Of a DNA stretch of 64,000 bases, positions 10,333-19,204 are shown piece by piece; position 1 is the stretch's first letter; each line of letters opens with the position of its first letter. The notes beneath the pieces are model-generated. The model had not been told where the DNA came from, made no database searches, and saw only the letters and a list, made by a program, of their open reading frames with translations. Both the position numbers and the translations under genes were made by a program. Source of the stretch: Amarolinea aalborgensis. Lineage in GTDB: Bacteria > Chloroflexota > Anaerolineae > SSC4 > Amarolineaceae. Location of the stretch: NCBI RefSeq assembly GCF_900491745.1, contig NZ_UETR01000001.1, positions 558,001-622,000 of the forward strand, in the 5' to 3' direction.

Positions 10333-11229
10333 ATGAACATCGTCGCCGTCACAGGCGCCTCGACGCCGCTGGGTATGACGCTGCTGCGTTGGCTTGACGC
10401 GGACGCAACTGTGACGCGTATCGTCGCCATGGATGGTCAGCCGCCGGCGCTGGAATCGCCCAAACTGAAGTTCTTCGAAGCGGACAGCCACGGTCCCGTG
10501 CGCAGTGGATTGGAGAAGTTCAAGGTGACGCGCGCGGTTCATCTTGATTTACGCTTCGCCGGTCGCGATGAAGCCGGCCTACGCCGGGCCAACGTGGGCG
10601 GCAGCGCCAGCTTTTTGACAGCCTGCCTGGCTGCGCAAACGGTGGAGAGCGTCGTCCTGCTTTCCAGCACCATCGTGTACGGCGCGCAGCCCCACGGCGC
10701 GTCGCCGGTGAGCGAGGCTGCACCCTTCGGGCCGACCACACTGCCGTTGGCGCAGCAGCTGCAGGAAATTGAGCGCCAATGCCAAACGTACCGTGAGCGT
10801 TATCCGCAGATGAAAGTCAACGTGGCGCGCCTGGCGCCGGTTCCAGGCGCGCAGCCAGAACATTTCATATTCCAGGGCTTGCTCAAGCCCCCGGCCGCCC
10901 TGGGCCAGCTGAACCCGGCTTTGCAGTTCGTTCATAGTGATGACGCAGCCCATGCGCTGCACACCCTCATCCTGAGCCAGGGCAATGGCGTCTATAACGT
11001 GGCTGCAGATGATGCCGTCACGCTGCGGGCGGCCTGGCAGACCCTGCGCGTCAATCCGCCAGGTCTCGCGTCCGCCCTGCTCGGATTTGCACAGCGTATG
11101 CCGGCGGGACAGCTAGATGCCTGGCGGCAGGGCCGACTGGTTGACAATCGCCTGCTCAAGCAGGAGTTTGGCTTCACCTATCGGTATTCGTCGGCGCAGG
11201 CGTTGACGGCGCTGGCGCCCACGGCCTAG
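10333..11229 (+). CDS. NAD-dependent epimerase/dehydratase (extended SDR-like)
   Basis: 298 aa protein with an N-terminal Rossmann start MNIVAVTGASTPLGMTLL, an atypical but recognisable TGxxxxxG nucleotide-binding loop. It has the conserved AVHLDLRFAG and VVLLSSTIVYG strands of NAD-dependent sugar epimerases. The usual YxxxK catalytic pair is not clear (the region reads QLQEIERQCQTYRERYP), so catalysis may be lost or shifted. It begins 1 nt after the cinA stop and is followed closely by three LCP genes, so it is probably co-transcribed with cinA. A cell-envelope polysaccharide role is only suggested by the neighbourhood. Confidence 0.75.
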   Translation: MNIVAVTGASTPLGMTLLRWLDADATVTRIVAMDGQPPALESPKLKFFEADSHGPVRSGLEKFKVTRAVHLDLRFAGRDEAGLRRANVGGSASFLTACLAAQTVESVVLLSSTIVYGAQPHGASPVSEAAPFGPTTLPLAQQLQEIERQCQTYRERYPQMKVNVARLAPVPGAQPEHFIFQGLLKPPAALGQLNPALQFVHSDDAAHALHTLILSQGNGVYNVAADDAVTLRAAWQTLRVNPPGLASALLGFAQRMPAGQLDAWRQGRLVDNRLLKQEFGFTYRYSSAQALTALAPTA

Positions 11230-11243
11230 TCTATCGAGGTTTC

Positions 11244-12392
11244 ATGTCGCCATCATCTGTCTCATCCCGCGCACCCAAGCGCAGCACGGGATCCTCAGGC
11301 GCACCGGCCAAGCGTGCTGCAGCGCCGTCCGCACAAGGGCATGAGCGCACGCGCAGCGCCCCCATTCCGCCGGTCTACATCCAACGCTACGGCCTGTTCG
11401 TTGCGCTGCTGATGGTTGTCATCGGTTTTCTGCTCGTCGTCGGCAGCGCGCGCGTCCTGAATAACGCCGCGTCGGCTGCCAGGGCAAACGCTGACGATGC
11501 CGGCGCACGGCAATTTCTGCATGCCACCGCCTATCTGACGAACACCCAGAACATCCTGATCTTGGGGTCGGACAAGCGCACGGATGAGGCCATGTGGCGC
11601 ACGGATGTCATCATGCTGGCGGCCATTGACCGCGCCAGCGGCCGCGCCGCGGTCATCAGCCTGCCGCGAGACCTCTATGTGGACATTCCCAACTACGGGC
11701 CAGGGCGCATCAACACGGCCGATTTCATTGGCAGCACCGAGGGGCGGTCGCCCCAGGCCGGCGTGCAAACCTTGCGCGACATCATCGAGCGCGATCTGGG
11801 CATCGAGACGGACAACTACGTGCGGATTGATTTCGATGGTTTCAAGCAGATCATTGATGCCCTGGGCGGGGTGGATGTCGAGGTGGACTGCCCCCTGCAA
11901 GATCCCTACTTGCTGGAAGCGATCGGCGTCGAACGCATCGAGCCGGGGCAGCATCACATGGACGGAGACTTTGCCCTGGCCTATGTGCGCTCGCGGCGCC
12001 AGGGAGGAGATTTCGATCGCGCCCGCCGCCAGCAGCGTCTCCTGATGGCCGTGCGCAATCGCGCCCTTTCCACCAATCTCATCACCCGCTTGCCGCAGCT
12101 CCTGCCCGCCACCCTTCGTACGGTGGAAACGGATATGAACCCGCTGGAAATGGCCTCTCTGGCGCGTTGGATGGTCAACATGGACCTGTCGAAACTGAAA
12201 GGCTTCGTGATTGACGCCAACATGACGTCGTTCGAGACGCTGCCCTCAGGCGAGCAGGTGCTCAAGCCCGATTGGGCATCCATTCACCAGGGGATTGCCA
12301 ACCTGTTCAGCCCGCAAACGAAACCTCTGTTCGAGAGCAGCGATCGTTCGTGGTACTGTCCGGGGATTGAAGAGATGACGCCAACACAGTGA
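11244..12392 (+). CDS. LytR-CpsA-Psr (LCP) family glycopolymer transferase 1
   Basis: 382 aa membrane-anchored LCP protein; the family moves polyprenyl-phosphate-linked glycopolymers onto peptidoglycan or other wall acceptors outside the membrane. A cytoplasmic Ser/Ala/Arg-rich N-terminus of about 50 residues precedes one membrane segment (GLFVALLMVVIGFLLVVGS). The LCP domain follows with ILGSDKR, WRTDVIMLAAID, ISLPRDLYVDIP, GRINTADF and the Arg-rich FDRARRQQRLL. All the Arg/Asp positions usually implicated in phosphate and Mg binding appear present. First of three tandem LCP paralogues; its stop overlaps the next start by 1 nt. Confidence 0.93.
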   Translation: MSPSSVSSRAPKRSTGSSGAPAKRAAAPSAQGHERTRSAPIPPVYIQRYGLFVALLMVVIGFLLVVGSARVLNNAASAARANADDAGARQFLHATAYLTNTQNILILGSDKRTDEAMWRTDVIMLAAIDRASGRAAVISLPRDLYVDIPNYGPGRINTADFIGSTEGRSPQAGVQTLRDIIERDLGIETDNYVRIDFDGFKQIIDALGGVDVEVDCPLQDPYLLEAIGVERIEPGQHHMDGDFALAYVRSRRQGGDFDRARRQQRLLMAVRNRALSTNLITRLPQLLPATLRTVETDMNPLEMASLARWMVNMDLSKLKGFVIDANMTSFETLPSGEQVLKPDWASIHQGIANLFSPQTKPLFESSDRSWYCPGIEEMTPTQ

Positions 12393-13531
12393 TGCCACGT
12401 ATGAACAAAGCACGATTTTTTCACAACCAGGATGTAAGTCAGCGTCGTCGCCTGCGCCGGCCACCGGCCAACCGGCTGTGGGCGTTCTTCTTGGCGGCGT
12501 TGATCATGCTGTCAGGCTGTGTTCAGCCTGCACCCGCGCCGCTTGATCCCACCAGCACGCCGTCGGTGCAGGATTCATTTGACACGCCGAATGCGCCGGC
12601 GCCTGAGACCACGCAGACGCCAATCGCCGCGCCCGGCCAGACGACCACGCCTATCTTTTTGCCAACCTTCACGCCGACCCCAGGCGCCACGCCGCGCCCC
12701 TTGCAGCAGACAACGAATGTTCTCATCCTGGGGTCTGATCGGCGGGGCGGCAAGGGCACAGGACGCACCGATGTCATGATCCTGGTGGCGGTGGATTATG
12801 CCAATAGACGGGTCGGCGTCATCAGCATCCCACGCGACCTCTTCGTGCAGATTCCGGGCGTGGGCCGCGAGCGCATCAACACCGCGGACGTGTACGGCGA
12901 ACGGCAGCAGCCAGGCAAGGGCATCAACCTGGTCAAGCGGACGATTGTGGAGAACCTGGGCCTGTCGGTTGACAACTATGTGCGCGTGGACTTTGGCGGT
13001 TTTGAACAGATCGTTGACACGCTGGGCGGCATCACGGTGACGATGGACTGCCCGCTGCACGAACGCTGGGCGGACCCAGGTGCGCCCGGCGGCGTGGTTG
13101 TTCTCGATTATGAACCGGGCGATCATGCGCTCGATGGGCAGCATGCCTTGTGGTACGTACGTACGCGGCGCCGCGGCAACGATTTGGACCGCGCCCGTCG
13201 TCAACAGCGCGTGCTGTTGGCGCTCAAGGGGCGGGCTGAGGAGGTCAATCTGCTGCCCAAGGTGCCAGACCTCTTCAGCGCGTTACGCGACAATGTGGAC
13301 ACGGACCTGAACTTGCTGGATGTCCTGGCCCTGGCTCGCTTGGGGATAGAACTGAAGCGCGAAGACATTCACAGTCGCGTCTTTGACTTTCAGATGGCTC
13401 AGCCGTATACTACGGCGGGCGGCGCGGCCGTGCTATTGCCCAACAAGGCCGCTATTCGCAAGGCGTTTGACCAGATTTGGGATGCGCCGGATGTCATCAC
13501 ATCAACCGATCGCCAACAAAACTGCCCGTAA
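12392..13531 (+). CDS. LCP family glycopolymer transferase 2, predicted lipoprotein
   Basis: 379 aa. A basic N-terminus is followed by a hydrophobic stretch ending in the lipobox LSGC (Cys about residue 50), so it is probably lipid-anchored rather than spanning the membrane, unlike LCP 1. A Pro/Thr-rich spacer (PIFLPTFTPTPGATP) leads to the LCP domain, with ILGSDRRGGKGTGRTDVMI, ISIPRDLFVQIPG, ERINTADVYG and NDLDRARRQQRVLL. The ATG at 12392 overlaps the previous stop (TGATG); an ATG at 12401 is also possible. Followed by a rho-independent terminator, so LCP 3 may be transcribed separately. Confidence 0.92.
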   Translation: MPRMNKARFFHNQDVSQRRRLRRPPANRLWAFFLAALIMLSGCVQPAPAPLDPTSTPSVQDSFDTPNAPAPETTQTPIAAPGQTTTPIFLPTFTPTPGATPRPLQQTTNVLILGSDRRGGKGTGRTDVMILVAVDYANRRVGVISIPRDLFVQIPGVGRERINTADVYGERQQPGKGINLVKRTIVENLGLSVDNYVRVDFGGFEQIVDTLGGITVTMDCPLHERWADPGAPGGVVVLDYEPGDHALDGQHALWYVRTRRRGNDLDRARRQQRVLLALKGRAEEVNLLPKVPDLFSALRDNVDTDLNLLDVLALARLGIELKREDIHSRVFDFQMAQPYTTAGGAAVLLPNKAAIRKAFDQIWDAPDVITSTDRQQNCP

Positions 13532-13566
13532 ACAGGACACGGGCATTGATCGCAGTCGTCGCTGAA

Positions 13567-13615
13567 GACGAAGGGCCGCACCGCTGCGTAACCGGCGCCC
13601 TTCGTCATTCGTTTT
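13567..13615 (+). terminator. Rho-independent terminator after LCP 2
   Basis: Perfect 10-bp stem GACGAAGGGC/GCCCTTCGTC (13567-13576/13597-13606) with a 20-nt loop, followed by a T-rich ATTCGTTTTCTT. A hairpin with the same GACGAAGG stem recurs at 44869-44900. Confidence 0.75.
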
Positions 13616-13666
13616 CTTGAGGGAAATTGCCTTCCCTGTAGCCTGACCGGGAACGAAGATAACATC

Positions 13667-14923
13667 ATGCGTTTTTTGCAGAAGGGGCACGCGGCCAGTA
13701 CACGCCTCGTGCCATTATTATTGCTTGTGACTCTGCTGGCCGCCTGCGCGCCAGGCGCCGGCCCGATGCCAACTGCGGCGCCGACGGTTGCGCCAGAATC
13801 AACCGCGACGGCCGCGCCGCCTACGGCAACCGATTTGCCTACGGCGACCTTCACCCTGGCCCCGACGGACACGCCGACCACCGCGCCCACCGCGACCAGC
13901 ACCTCCAAGCCGACGGCGACTGCGACCGCTCAAGTCTCATCCACCCTGGAGATCACGGCCACGACGGTCCTGACCGATGGTCTGCGTCCGCACGTGTTCG
14001 ATTCGACCTTCAATATCCTGCTGCTAGGCTCTGATCAGCGCCCGGGCGATGGCACCTGGCGTACCGACACGATTATGATCGCTGCCGTGGACTGGGAACA
14101 TGATCGGATTGGCGTGATCAATATCCCGCGCGACCTGTGGGTGGACATCCCTGGCTACGGTGAATCGCGCATCAACATGGCCGATTTTGTCGGCGAAAAG
14201 GAGATCAAATACCCTGATGGTGGACCGGCATTGCTCGGACGCGTGATTTCTGAAACGTTAGGCATCCGCACCGATCGTTTTGCGCGCATGAACCTGCAAG
14301 CCTTTGAGCAGGCCATTGACACCATCGGCGGCATTTCAGTCACGCTCGATTGTCCACTGCACGAAGCAACGCCAGACCCGAACAATGCTGAGCAGTTGGT
14401 CGAGGTGGACTTCGCGCCGGGCGTTTATCACTTCACCGGACACGAGGCGCGAATGTACGCCTCCTACCGGTACTACACAGGCGACTGGGATCGCGCGCGG
14501 CGTCAGCAGCAGGTGTTGTTGGCGATTCGGCAGCAGGCGCTCACCCTCAATATCGTGCCCAAGATTCCCTCCTTGTGGCTGACTTTCAGCAGCGCCATTC
14601 AGACCAACCTCAGTTTCAAGGAAATCCTCGACCTGGCGACGTTTGGCCTGCGCCTGGACATGAAGAATGTGCACGGTCGCGTGCTTGATTACCGGCTGAT
14701 GACGCCGTATCGAACGAAAGGCGGCGCCCAGGTATTGAAGCCCAAGAAGGCCGAAATCGCCGCCGCGATCAACTCGATCTTTGACACGCCGCCGATGCAG
14801 GAGACGTCCGCGCAGCCGATCGCCGGTTGCCGGGTCAAGGCCACACCCACGCCATCGGCGACGGCGCTGCCGTCGGCCACGATCACGGCGACGCTGACGT
14901 TAACGCCCACGCTGTCCAACTGA
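13667..14923 (+). CDS. LCP family glycopolymer transferase 3, predicted lipoprotein
   Basis: 418 aa. The signal sequence LVPLLLLVTLLAAC gives a lipobox (LAAC, Cys about residue 27). It is followed by an unusually long Pro/Thr/Ala-rich spacer to about residue 95 (TPTTAPTATSTSKPTATATA), which would hold the catalytic domain away from the membrane. The LCP domain has LLGSDQRPGDGTWRTDTIMI, INIPRDLWVDIPG, SRINMADF and DWDRARRQQQVLL. The C-terminal tail is again Thr/Pro-rich. It is separated from LCP 2 by a terminator. Three adjacent paralogues with three different anchors suggest different glycopolymers or acceptors. Confidence 0.92.
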   Translation: MRFLQKGHAASTRLVPLLLLVTLLAACAPGAGPMPTAAPTVAPESTATAAPPTATDLPTATFTLAPTDTPTTAPTATSTSKPTATATAQVSSTLEITATTVLTDGLRPHVFDSTFNILLLGSDQRPGDGTWRTDTIMIAAVDWEHDRIGVINIPRDLWVDIPGYGESRINMADFVGEKEIKYPDGGPALLGRVISETLGIRTDRFARMNLQAFEQAIDTIGGISVTLDCPLHEATPDPNNAEQLVEVDFAPGVYHFTGHEARMYASYRYYTGDWDRARRQQQVLLAIRQQALTLNIVPKIPSLWLTFSSAIQTNLSFKEILDLATFGLRLDMKNVHGRVLDYRLMTPYRTKGGAQVLKPKKAEIAAAINSIFDTPPMQETSAQPIAGCRVKATPTPSATALPSATITATLTLTPTLSN

Positions 14924-14935
14924 AATGAGCAAGGC

Positions 14936-15385
14936 ATGACCTATTACGAAATTGCAGTGCGGCCCGTCTATCTCAGCGCTTCGGACGAAGTGGCGGTGCG
15001 CCTGGGCAGCGGCCGCCGGCCGCGAGCTGCGACCAGCACGCTGCGCGGCGACGTGCAGGCGTGCCTGGACCCCGGGGGACGTCTCGTGCGCCTGCTGTTG
15101 GCTGACAGCAAAATTCTGCACTTGGGTCAGCGGCTGGCCGGGCTGCCCGTGGTTGAACATCCTCTCCAGCCGACGCCCAGCGGACTGATCGGGTACGACT
15201 TGGCCGCGCGGGTGGCAACGCTCTTCCTTTTTCCGACGCCCGACAGCCTCATTGTGCAGCGCCTGGTGCGCAGCGCTAACCTTGACTTCGATGCGAACGA
15301 ACGCCTGTTGGCTGTGCGCATTCCTGCTGGCGCGACCGCGCGGCGTGAACCCGATCTCTATTCGGCCCTCGCGTTTTTACGTTAA
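14936..15385 (+). CDS. Conserved-looking hypothetical protein, 149 aa
   Basis: I do not recognise this family. The product starts MTYYEIAVRPVYL, is soluble, and alternates short beta-strand-like segments (GRLVRLLLADSKILHLG, RVATLFLFPTPDSL) with Arg-rich turns. It has no Cys and no signal peptide. The ATG lies 12 nt after the LCP 3 stop, preceded by GAGCAAGG, so it is probably the last gene of the LCP unit. The ORF ends inside the first base of an R2 repeat. Codon use matches the neighbours, so it is likely a real gene. Confidence 0.6.
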   Translation: MTYYEIAVRPVYLSASDEVAVRLGSGRRPRAATSTLRGDVQACLDPGGRLVRLLLADSKILHLGQRLAGLPVVEHPLQPTPSGLIGYDLAARVATLFLFPTPDSLIVQRLVRSANLDFDANERLLAVRIPAGATARREPDLYSALAFLR

Positions 15386-15468
15386 CCTGAAATCAGGCCG
15401 CGGATGAATACGGAGCGCCGCGGATTACCTGTTTTCATTCCTGGTTGTGCGCCCGGCGCATAGGTAAC
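15384..15468 (+). repeat. R2 dispersed repeat, single copy
   Basis: AACCTGAAATCAGGCCGCGG start, then the R2 body with CCTGTTTTCATTC and the GGCGCATAGGTAAC end. It matches copies at 29051-29220 (two in tandem), 5480-5560 (inverted) and 56178-56261. It separates convergent genes and no R1 partner is attached here. Confidence 0.8.
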
Positions 15469-15500
15469 ACACCAGACCACAAGCAAACAGGCAAGCACGA

Positions 15501-16370
15501 CTATCGTTTCGGCGGCAGGTCAACCAGCAGCAGACTCGCCAACACCAACCCACCACCAACCCATTGAATAGGCGCCAGGGTTTCGCCCAAGAAAACGCGC
15601 GCCACAGCCACGGTGATGAGCGGCTCCACCACGCCGAGCAGCGAAAGTTGGGTGCTGCCCACGCGCTTGATGGCGGTGAACATGGCGAGGCGCGCCACCA
15701 CCGTGCCCAACAAGCCAATGCCGAGCACCGGCCACCAGCCGGCCCAGGTGACCGGCACAGGGCTGCCGCCAACCGCCAGTCGTTCGCCGGCGGCCAGCAG
15801 GGCCATGGTGCTGATGACATACAGCGCCACGGTGCGCGCCGGCACATCGCGCACGACAAACTGCCCGATGACCAGGTGGAGCGCGTAGGTCAGGATCGTG
15901 ATCAAGACTAACAGAACCCCGATCATGTCGACGCGTTTGCCGGTAATGTCCACGAGCAGCGCCACGCCCATGACTGCGATTCCCAGGCGCGCCAGGCGGC
16001 GTGTGGTCAGCGCTTCTCCGCGCAGACGCAACAAGAGAATGACGACCGCCGGGTAGAGGTAGAAGATCAAGGTGCCGATCGAGGCATTGATCCGCGTCAG
16101 GCCCCAGTAGTAGCTGATCTGCGCCACAAAATTCGCTGCGCCCATGACGATGCAGCCCAGCAGGGCCTGGCGCGAGATCGAGATCAATGGCTGCCAGCGT
16201 GTGATGAAGAGCGCCCACAGTACGACCGCGGCGACGCCCAACCGCATTGCGGTCAGGGTGTTCGGATCCATCCCCGCGCGGTAGGCGAATTTGGCGAACG
16301 TCGAATTCAACCCGAGAGCCATGTTGGCAAGCAGGGCCACGAACAGGCCCCATTGCGGCCGATTACGCAT
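15501..16370 (-). CDS. DMT-superfamily (EamA) transporter
   Basis: 289 aa with ten predicted membrane segments in two EamA repeats (about residues 5-140 and 150-285), the standard size for drug/metabolite transporters. N-terminus LFVALLANMALGLNSTFAKF and second repeat ALHLVIGQFVVRD fit the family; the substrate is unknown. Its start overlaps the end of the upstream membrane protein gene by 8 nt, so it is co-translated as the last gene of the minus-strand run that begins with gtrA. Confidence 0.88.
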   Translation of the reverse strand: MRNRPQWGLFVALLANMALGLNSTFAKFAYRAGMDPNTLTAMRLGVAAVVLWALFITRWQPLISISRQALLGCIVMGAANFVAQISYYWGLTRINASIGTLIFYLYPAVVILLLRLRGEALTTRRLARLGIAVMGVALLVDITGKRVDMIGVLLVLITILTYALHLVIGQFVVRDVPARTVALYVISTMALLAAGERLAVGGSPVPVTWAGWWPVLGIGLLGTVVARLAMFTAIKRVGSTQLSLLGVVEPLITVAVARVFLGETLAPIQWVGGGLVLASLLLVDLPPKR

Positions 16371-17046
16371 CGGTTGTGCTCTGCCTCTGCGCCGCTAACA
16401 CTGCGCCAGTCGCCAGGACGATCCCACCCAACAGCAGCGACCAGCCGCCCCAACCCAAATCCAGGGGCCGGTGGTACACCGACTCGATGGCCGGCTGCAT
16501 GCGCAGCCACTGCCAGAGGGGCAATACGGTTGCCGCCAGCGCCAGCGAGGCCAGAAAGTAAGCCAGCGCCTGGCGGGTGCGGCGTATCCAGGCCGCGGAG
16601 CCAGATTGAAACCAGGGCGCGGCCAGGCTGAACAGCGCCAGCGCCAGCGCCACGGCCAGCATCCGCAGCTGCGGCTGAAACTCCGCCTGACCGAAGGTGG
16701 CCGGCGACCAGGCCGGGGGCAGCAGAGCCAGCGCGCAAGGGGTCGCCAGGGCGGCGAGGAGCAGCCGTAGGGGGCGTCGCAGCCACGGGGCGCTGATAAG
16801 GGGCACGAGGCTCAGCCCAATGCTCAAGGTGAAGAGCGGCAGATAGAATAGCTGGCGGATGACTGGTAACGCGCCGCTGCGCACCGCAGGCAGGAACTTG
16901 ACGTATTCGGCCAGGTCAATGCCAAGCAGCGTGAGGCCGGGGCTGCGCGCATCCACCCACGGGCCCCACGTCGCGCCGGCCAGCCCAATCAACCCGATCG
17001 CCAGCAGCAGGCCGGGGGCGCGCAGTTGTTTCATCAGCCGCATCAC
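16363..17046 (-). CDS. Hypothetical multi-span membrane protein
   Basis: 227 aa, not recognised. There are about six hydrophobic segments (for example LLLAIGLIGLAGATWGPWVD, LFYLPLFTLSIGLSLVPLI and WSLLLGGIVLATGAVLAAQ) with Arg-rich cytosolic turns (RRPLRLLLAA, WIRRTRQ). No catalytic motif is visible. The start overlaps the thioesterase stop by 4 nt and the stop overlaps the DMT start by 8 nt, so expression is tied to both. Confidence 0.65.
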   Translation of the reverse strand: MMRLMKQLRAPGLLLAIGLIGLAGATWGPWVDARSPGLTLLGIDLAEYVKFLPAVRSGALPVIRQLFYLPLFTLSIGLSLVPLISAPWLRRPLRLLLAALATPCALALLPPAWSPATFGQAEFQPQLRMLAVALALALFSLAAPWFQSGSAAWIRRTRQALAYFLASLALAATVLPLWQWLRMQPAIESVYHRPLDLGWGGWSLLLGGIVLATGAVLAAQRQSTTDA

Positions 17047-17522
17047 GATTCTTGGTCGCGGCGTGCACGCGCCAGCCGCTCTTGTTGACGCGCACGTCCT
17101 TGCTCGAACCGGCGTTTCTCCAACTCACTCTCCAGCAGCAGTGGCGCCACGGCGGTTGGCTGGCGCTGATCGTCCAGCGCCACGTACACGACAAAGGCGG
17201 TGTTGGTCAAGGTGCGCTGACCGGTCAAGATTTTCTCGGTGTACACCGTGACCATCGTCTCGATACTGGTGCGTCCGACGTAGGTGATGCTCGATTCGAG
17301 GACAATCAAATCGCCCACGAGCACTGGCGCGTGAAAAGTCATGGAATCAATGGCAACGGTGACGCAGGGACGGCGACAGTGACGCATGGCCGCCAACGCG
17401 CCGGCTTCATCTACCAGCTTCATAATCCAGCCGCCGTGTACATTGCCTTGCAAGTTCGCATGTTCGGGCTGCATGAAGGTGCTGAGTTCGGTTTTTGATT
17501 CATTGGGTGAGCGTGGATCCAT
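17043..17522 (-). CDS. Acyl-CoA thioesterase (hotdog fold, YciA/ACOT-type)
   Basis: 159 aa hotdog thioesterase that hydrolyses acyl-CoA. It shows the family block ANLQGNVHGGWIMKLVDEAG (Asn and Asp/Glu near the active site), then SMTFHAPVLVGDLIVLESSI and TNTAFVVYVALD. A charged Arg/Glu/Gln C-terminal helix of about 30 residues follows the domain. Start placed at ATG 17522, which shares one base with the glycosyltransferase stop; upstream in-frame codons belong to that gene's sequence read in another frame. Confidence 0.88.
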   Translation of the reverse strand: MDPRSPNESKTELSTFMQPEHANLQGNVHGGWIMKLVDEAGALAAMRHCRRPCVTVAIDSMTFHAPVLVGDLIVLESSITYVGRTSIETMVTVYTEKILTGQRTLTNTAFVVYVALDDQRQPTAVAPLLLESELEKRRFEQGRARQQERLARARRDQES

Positions 17523-18667
17523 CAAGGCCTTTCCTTGCTTGCTTTCGCATAGGCAGCAATACATTGTGTGGCTGAGGCGCGCCAGGTAAAGCGCGCGGCT
17601 TGGGCCTGACCCTTGACCCGCGCGGTCTCGCGCCAGAGGCCATCGGTCAGGCCGCGTTCGATGGCGGCAGCCAGGGCGTCCGTGTCGTCCGCGCTGACCA
17701 TCAAGGCTGCATCGCCGGCCGCTTCCGGCAAGGACGAATTGTCCGCGCACACCACGGGCGTGCCGCAGGCCATGGCTTCAACTACGGGGATGCCGAAGCC
17801 TTCGTAGCGGCTGGGAAAAACATAGAGATCGGCCAGGCTGTAGAGGGTGGGTAGATCGCTTTCTTCCACGTAGCCGAGAAAGCGAACCGAAGCGGCCACG
17901 TCTTCTTGTTCGGCGCGCGCGAAGATGCTTTCGGTCAACCAGCCTTTGCCGCCGCCAATGATGAGCGTGTGGGGTAAGCCGCTCTGACGACGCAGCCGCG
18001 CAAACGCGCTGATGAGACGGGGATAGTTCTTGCGCGGCTCCAACGTGCCCAGGCTGAGAATGAAAGGCCCCTTGATTTGATAGCGCTGCGCGACGGCCTG
18101 GCGCTGCTCCGCATCCGTTATCGGCCGGTAAAGCGGGCCAATGCCGGGGTATACCACATCAATACGCGCCGGATCCACGTCCAGGAGGGCTGTGAGGTCG
18201 CGCTGCGTGCTGATGGAGTCCGCCAGGATGCGGCTGGCCCGGCGTACGGCATGCGGCACGGCGCGGGTGAGATAGGCGACCAGGCGCGCATCCGCGCACT
18301 CCGGCACGCGCAGGAACGACAAATCGTGCACGGTGATGACGCCGCGCGCGTGGCGCAAGGGCGGGAGGACAAAATCGGGCGCATGGAAAAGATCGAATGC
18401 GCCTGCCAGCCATTCCAGCGGCAAGGGCGCATGCAGCCGATGCCAGAGAATGGCCTGCTGTCGTGAGGAAAGCGGAAGCCGCTGCTGCGGAAATGGCAGC
18501 GGCGCCTTTGGGCTGCCCGGCTGCCCCTTGCCAACCTCGGCAGCTACCAGCAGCGTAACATCTGGCCTGACGTCTAGCGCCGCGAGTCCAGCCACCAGTC
18601 CTTGCGTGTAGCGACCGATGCCGGCGCCCTGGCGCAAGGCTGGCGTGTAGTCAATGGCGATGCGCAT
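17522..18667 (-). CDS. GT4-family glycosyltransferase
   Basis: 381 aa GT-B fold retaining glycosyltransferase (group 1). The N-terminus has MRIAIDYTPALRQGAGIGRY, with the Gly-rich acceptor loop. The donor-binding half has LSLGTLEPRKNYPRLISAF and the EX7E motif inside YEGFGIPVVEAMACGTPVV, followed by SSLPEAAGDAAL. Cytoplasmic, adding a hexose to a lipid-linked glycan. GtrA lies immediately upstream and an O-antigen ligase-like gene before it, so surface polysaccharide assembly is the likely role. Confidence 0.92.
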   Translation of the reverse strand: MRIAIDYTPALRQGAGIGRYTQGLVAGLAALDVRPDVTLLVAAEVGKGQPGSPKAPLPFPQQRLPLSSRQQAILWHRLHAPLPLEWLAGAFDLFHAPDFVLPPLRHARGVITVHDLSFLRVPECADARLVAYLTRAVPHAVRRASRILADSISTQRDLTALLDVDPARIDVVYPGIGPLYRPITDAEQRQAVAQRYQIKGPFILSLGTLEPRKNYPRLISAFARLRRQSGLPHTLIIGGGKGWLTESIFARAEQEDVAASVRFLGYVEESDLPTLYSLADLYVFPSRYEGFGIPVVEAMACGTPVVCADNSSLPEAAGDAALMVSADDTDALAAAIERGLTDGLWRETARVKGQAQAARFTWRASATQCIAAYAKASKERP

Positions 18668-18688
18668 GGCGGCGGCTCGTGTGTCTGC

Positions 18689-19129
18689 TCAGATGTCTCG
18701 GTAAGTCCATAACCGGTTGATGCCGAAGTTCCAAAAGAGCACGACGCCGATGGCAAAGGCCTTGGCGAAGTTGTAGTCCCAGGGATGCGGAATGTGAGGT
18801 TCAACCAGGTGCAGCACGACGCCGAGCACCAGTTGGTTGATGCCGAGGCCCACCAGGTTGACCAGGACGAACTTGGGCAATTGGGTGCGCTTTTTGAATT
18901 TACGGCTTTCTGGATAAGTCCACAGCCGATTCCAGGTGAAATTGCTGATGACCGCTGCGCTGAAACTAAATGGATTCGCTTGGAGCGGGCTTAAGCCGCC
19001 CACAAGCACCAGGAGATTGAGAACGCCAAAATCAACGACAGAGCCGATGATGCCCACGATGGCGAACTTGAAAAAGCGAGTCATTTCTTTGCGGTTGGCG
19101 CGTGCCATCAATGTCGTCACAGGAACCAT
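18689..19129 (-). CDS. GtrA-family membrane protein
   Basis: 146 aa with four membrane segments. It has the family start FFKFAIVGIIGSVVDFGVLN and the repeated aromatic Trp-Thr-Tyr signatures (NFTWNRLWTYPES and FGINRLWTYRD). GtrA proteins are thought to flip or deliver lipid-linked sugars for surface glycan modification. The ATG at 19129 has a GAGG site 6 nt upstream; ATGs at 19108 and 19084 are alternatives. The gene has its own promoter inside the 3' end of the upstream ligase gene and is followed by the GT4 gene after 21 nt. Confidence 0.88.
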   Translation of the reverse strand: MVPVTTLMARANRKEMTRFFKFAIVGIIGSVVDFGVLNLLVLVGGLSPLQANPFSFSAAVISNFTWNRLWTYPESRKFKKRTQLPKFVLVNLVGLGINQLVLGVVLHLVEPHIPHPWDYNFAKAFAIGVVLFWNFGINRLWTYRDI

Positions 19130-19204
19130 GCACATCCTCAAATGGCGATAAATGCAGATCAGCAGAAACCCTTGCTGCCAAATGGGTTTCTGTCCATGTA
19201 GGCG

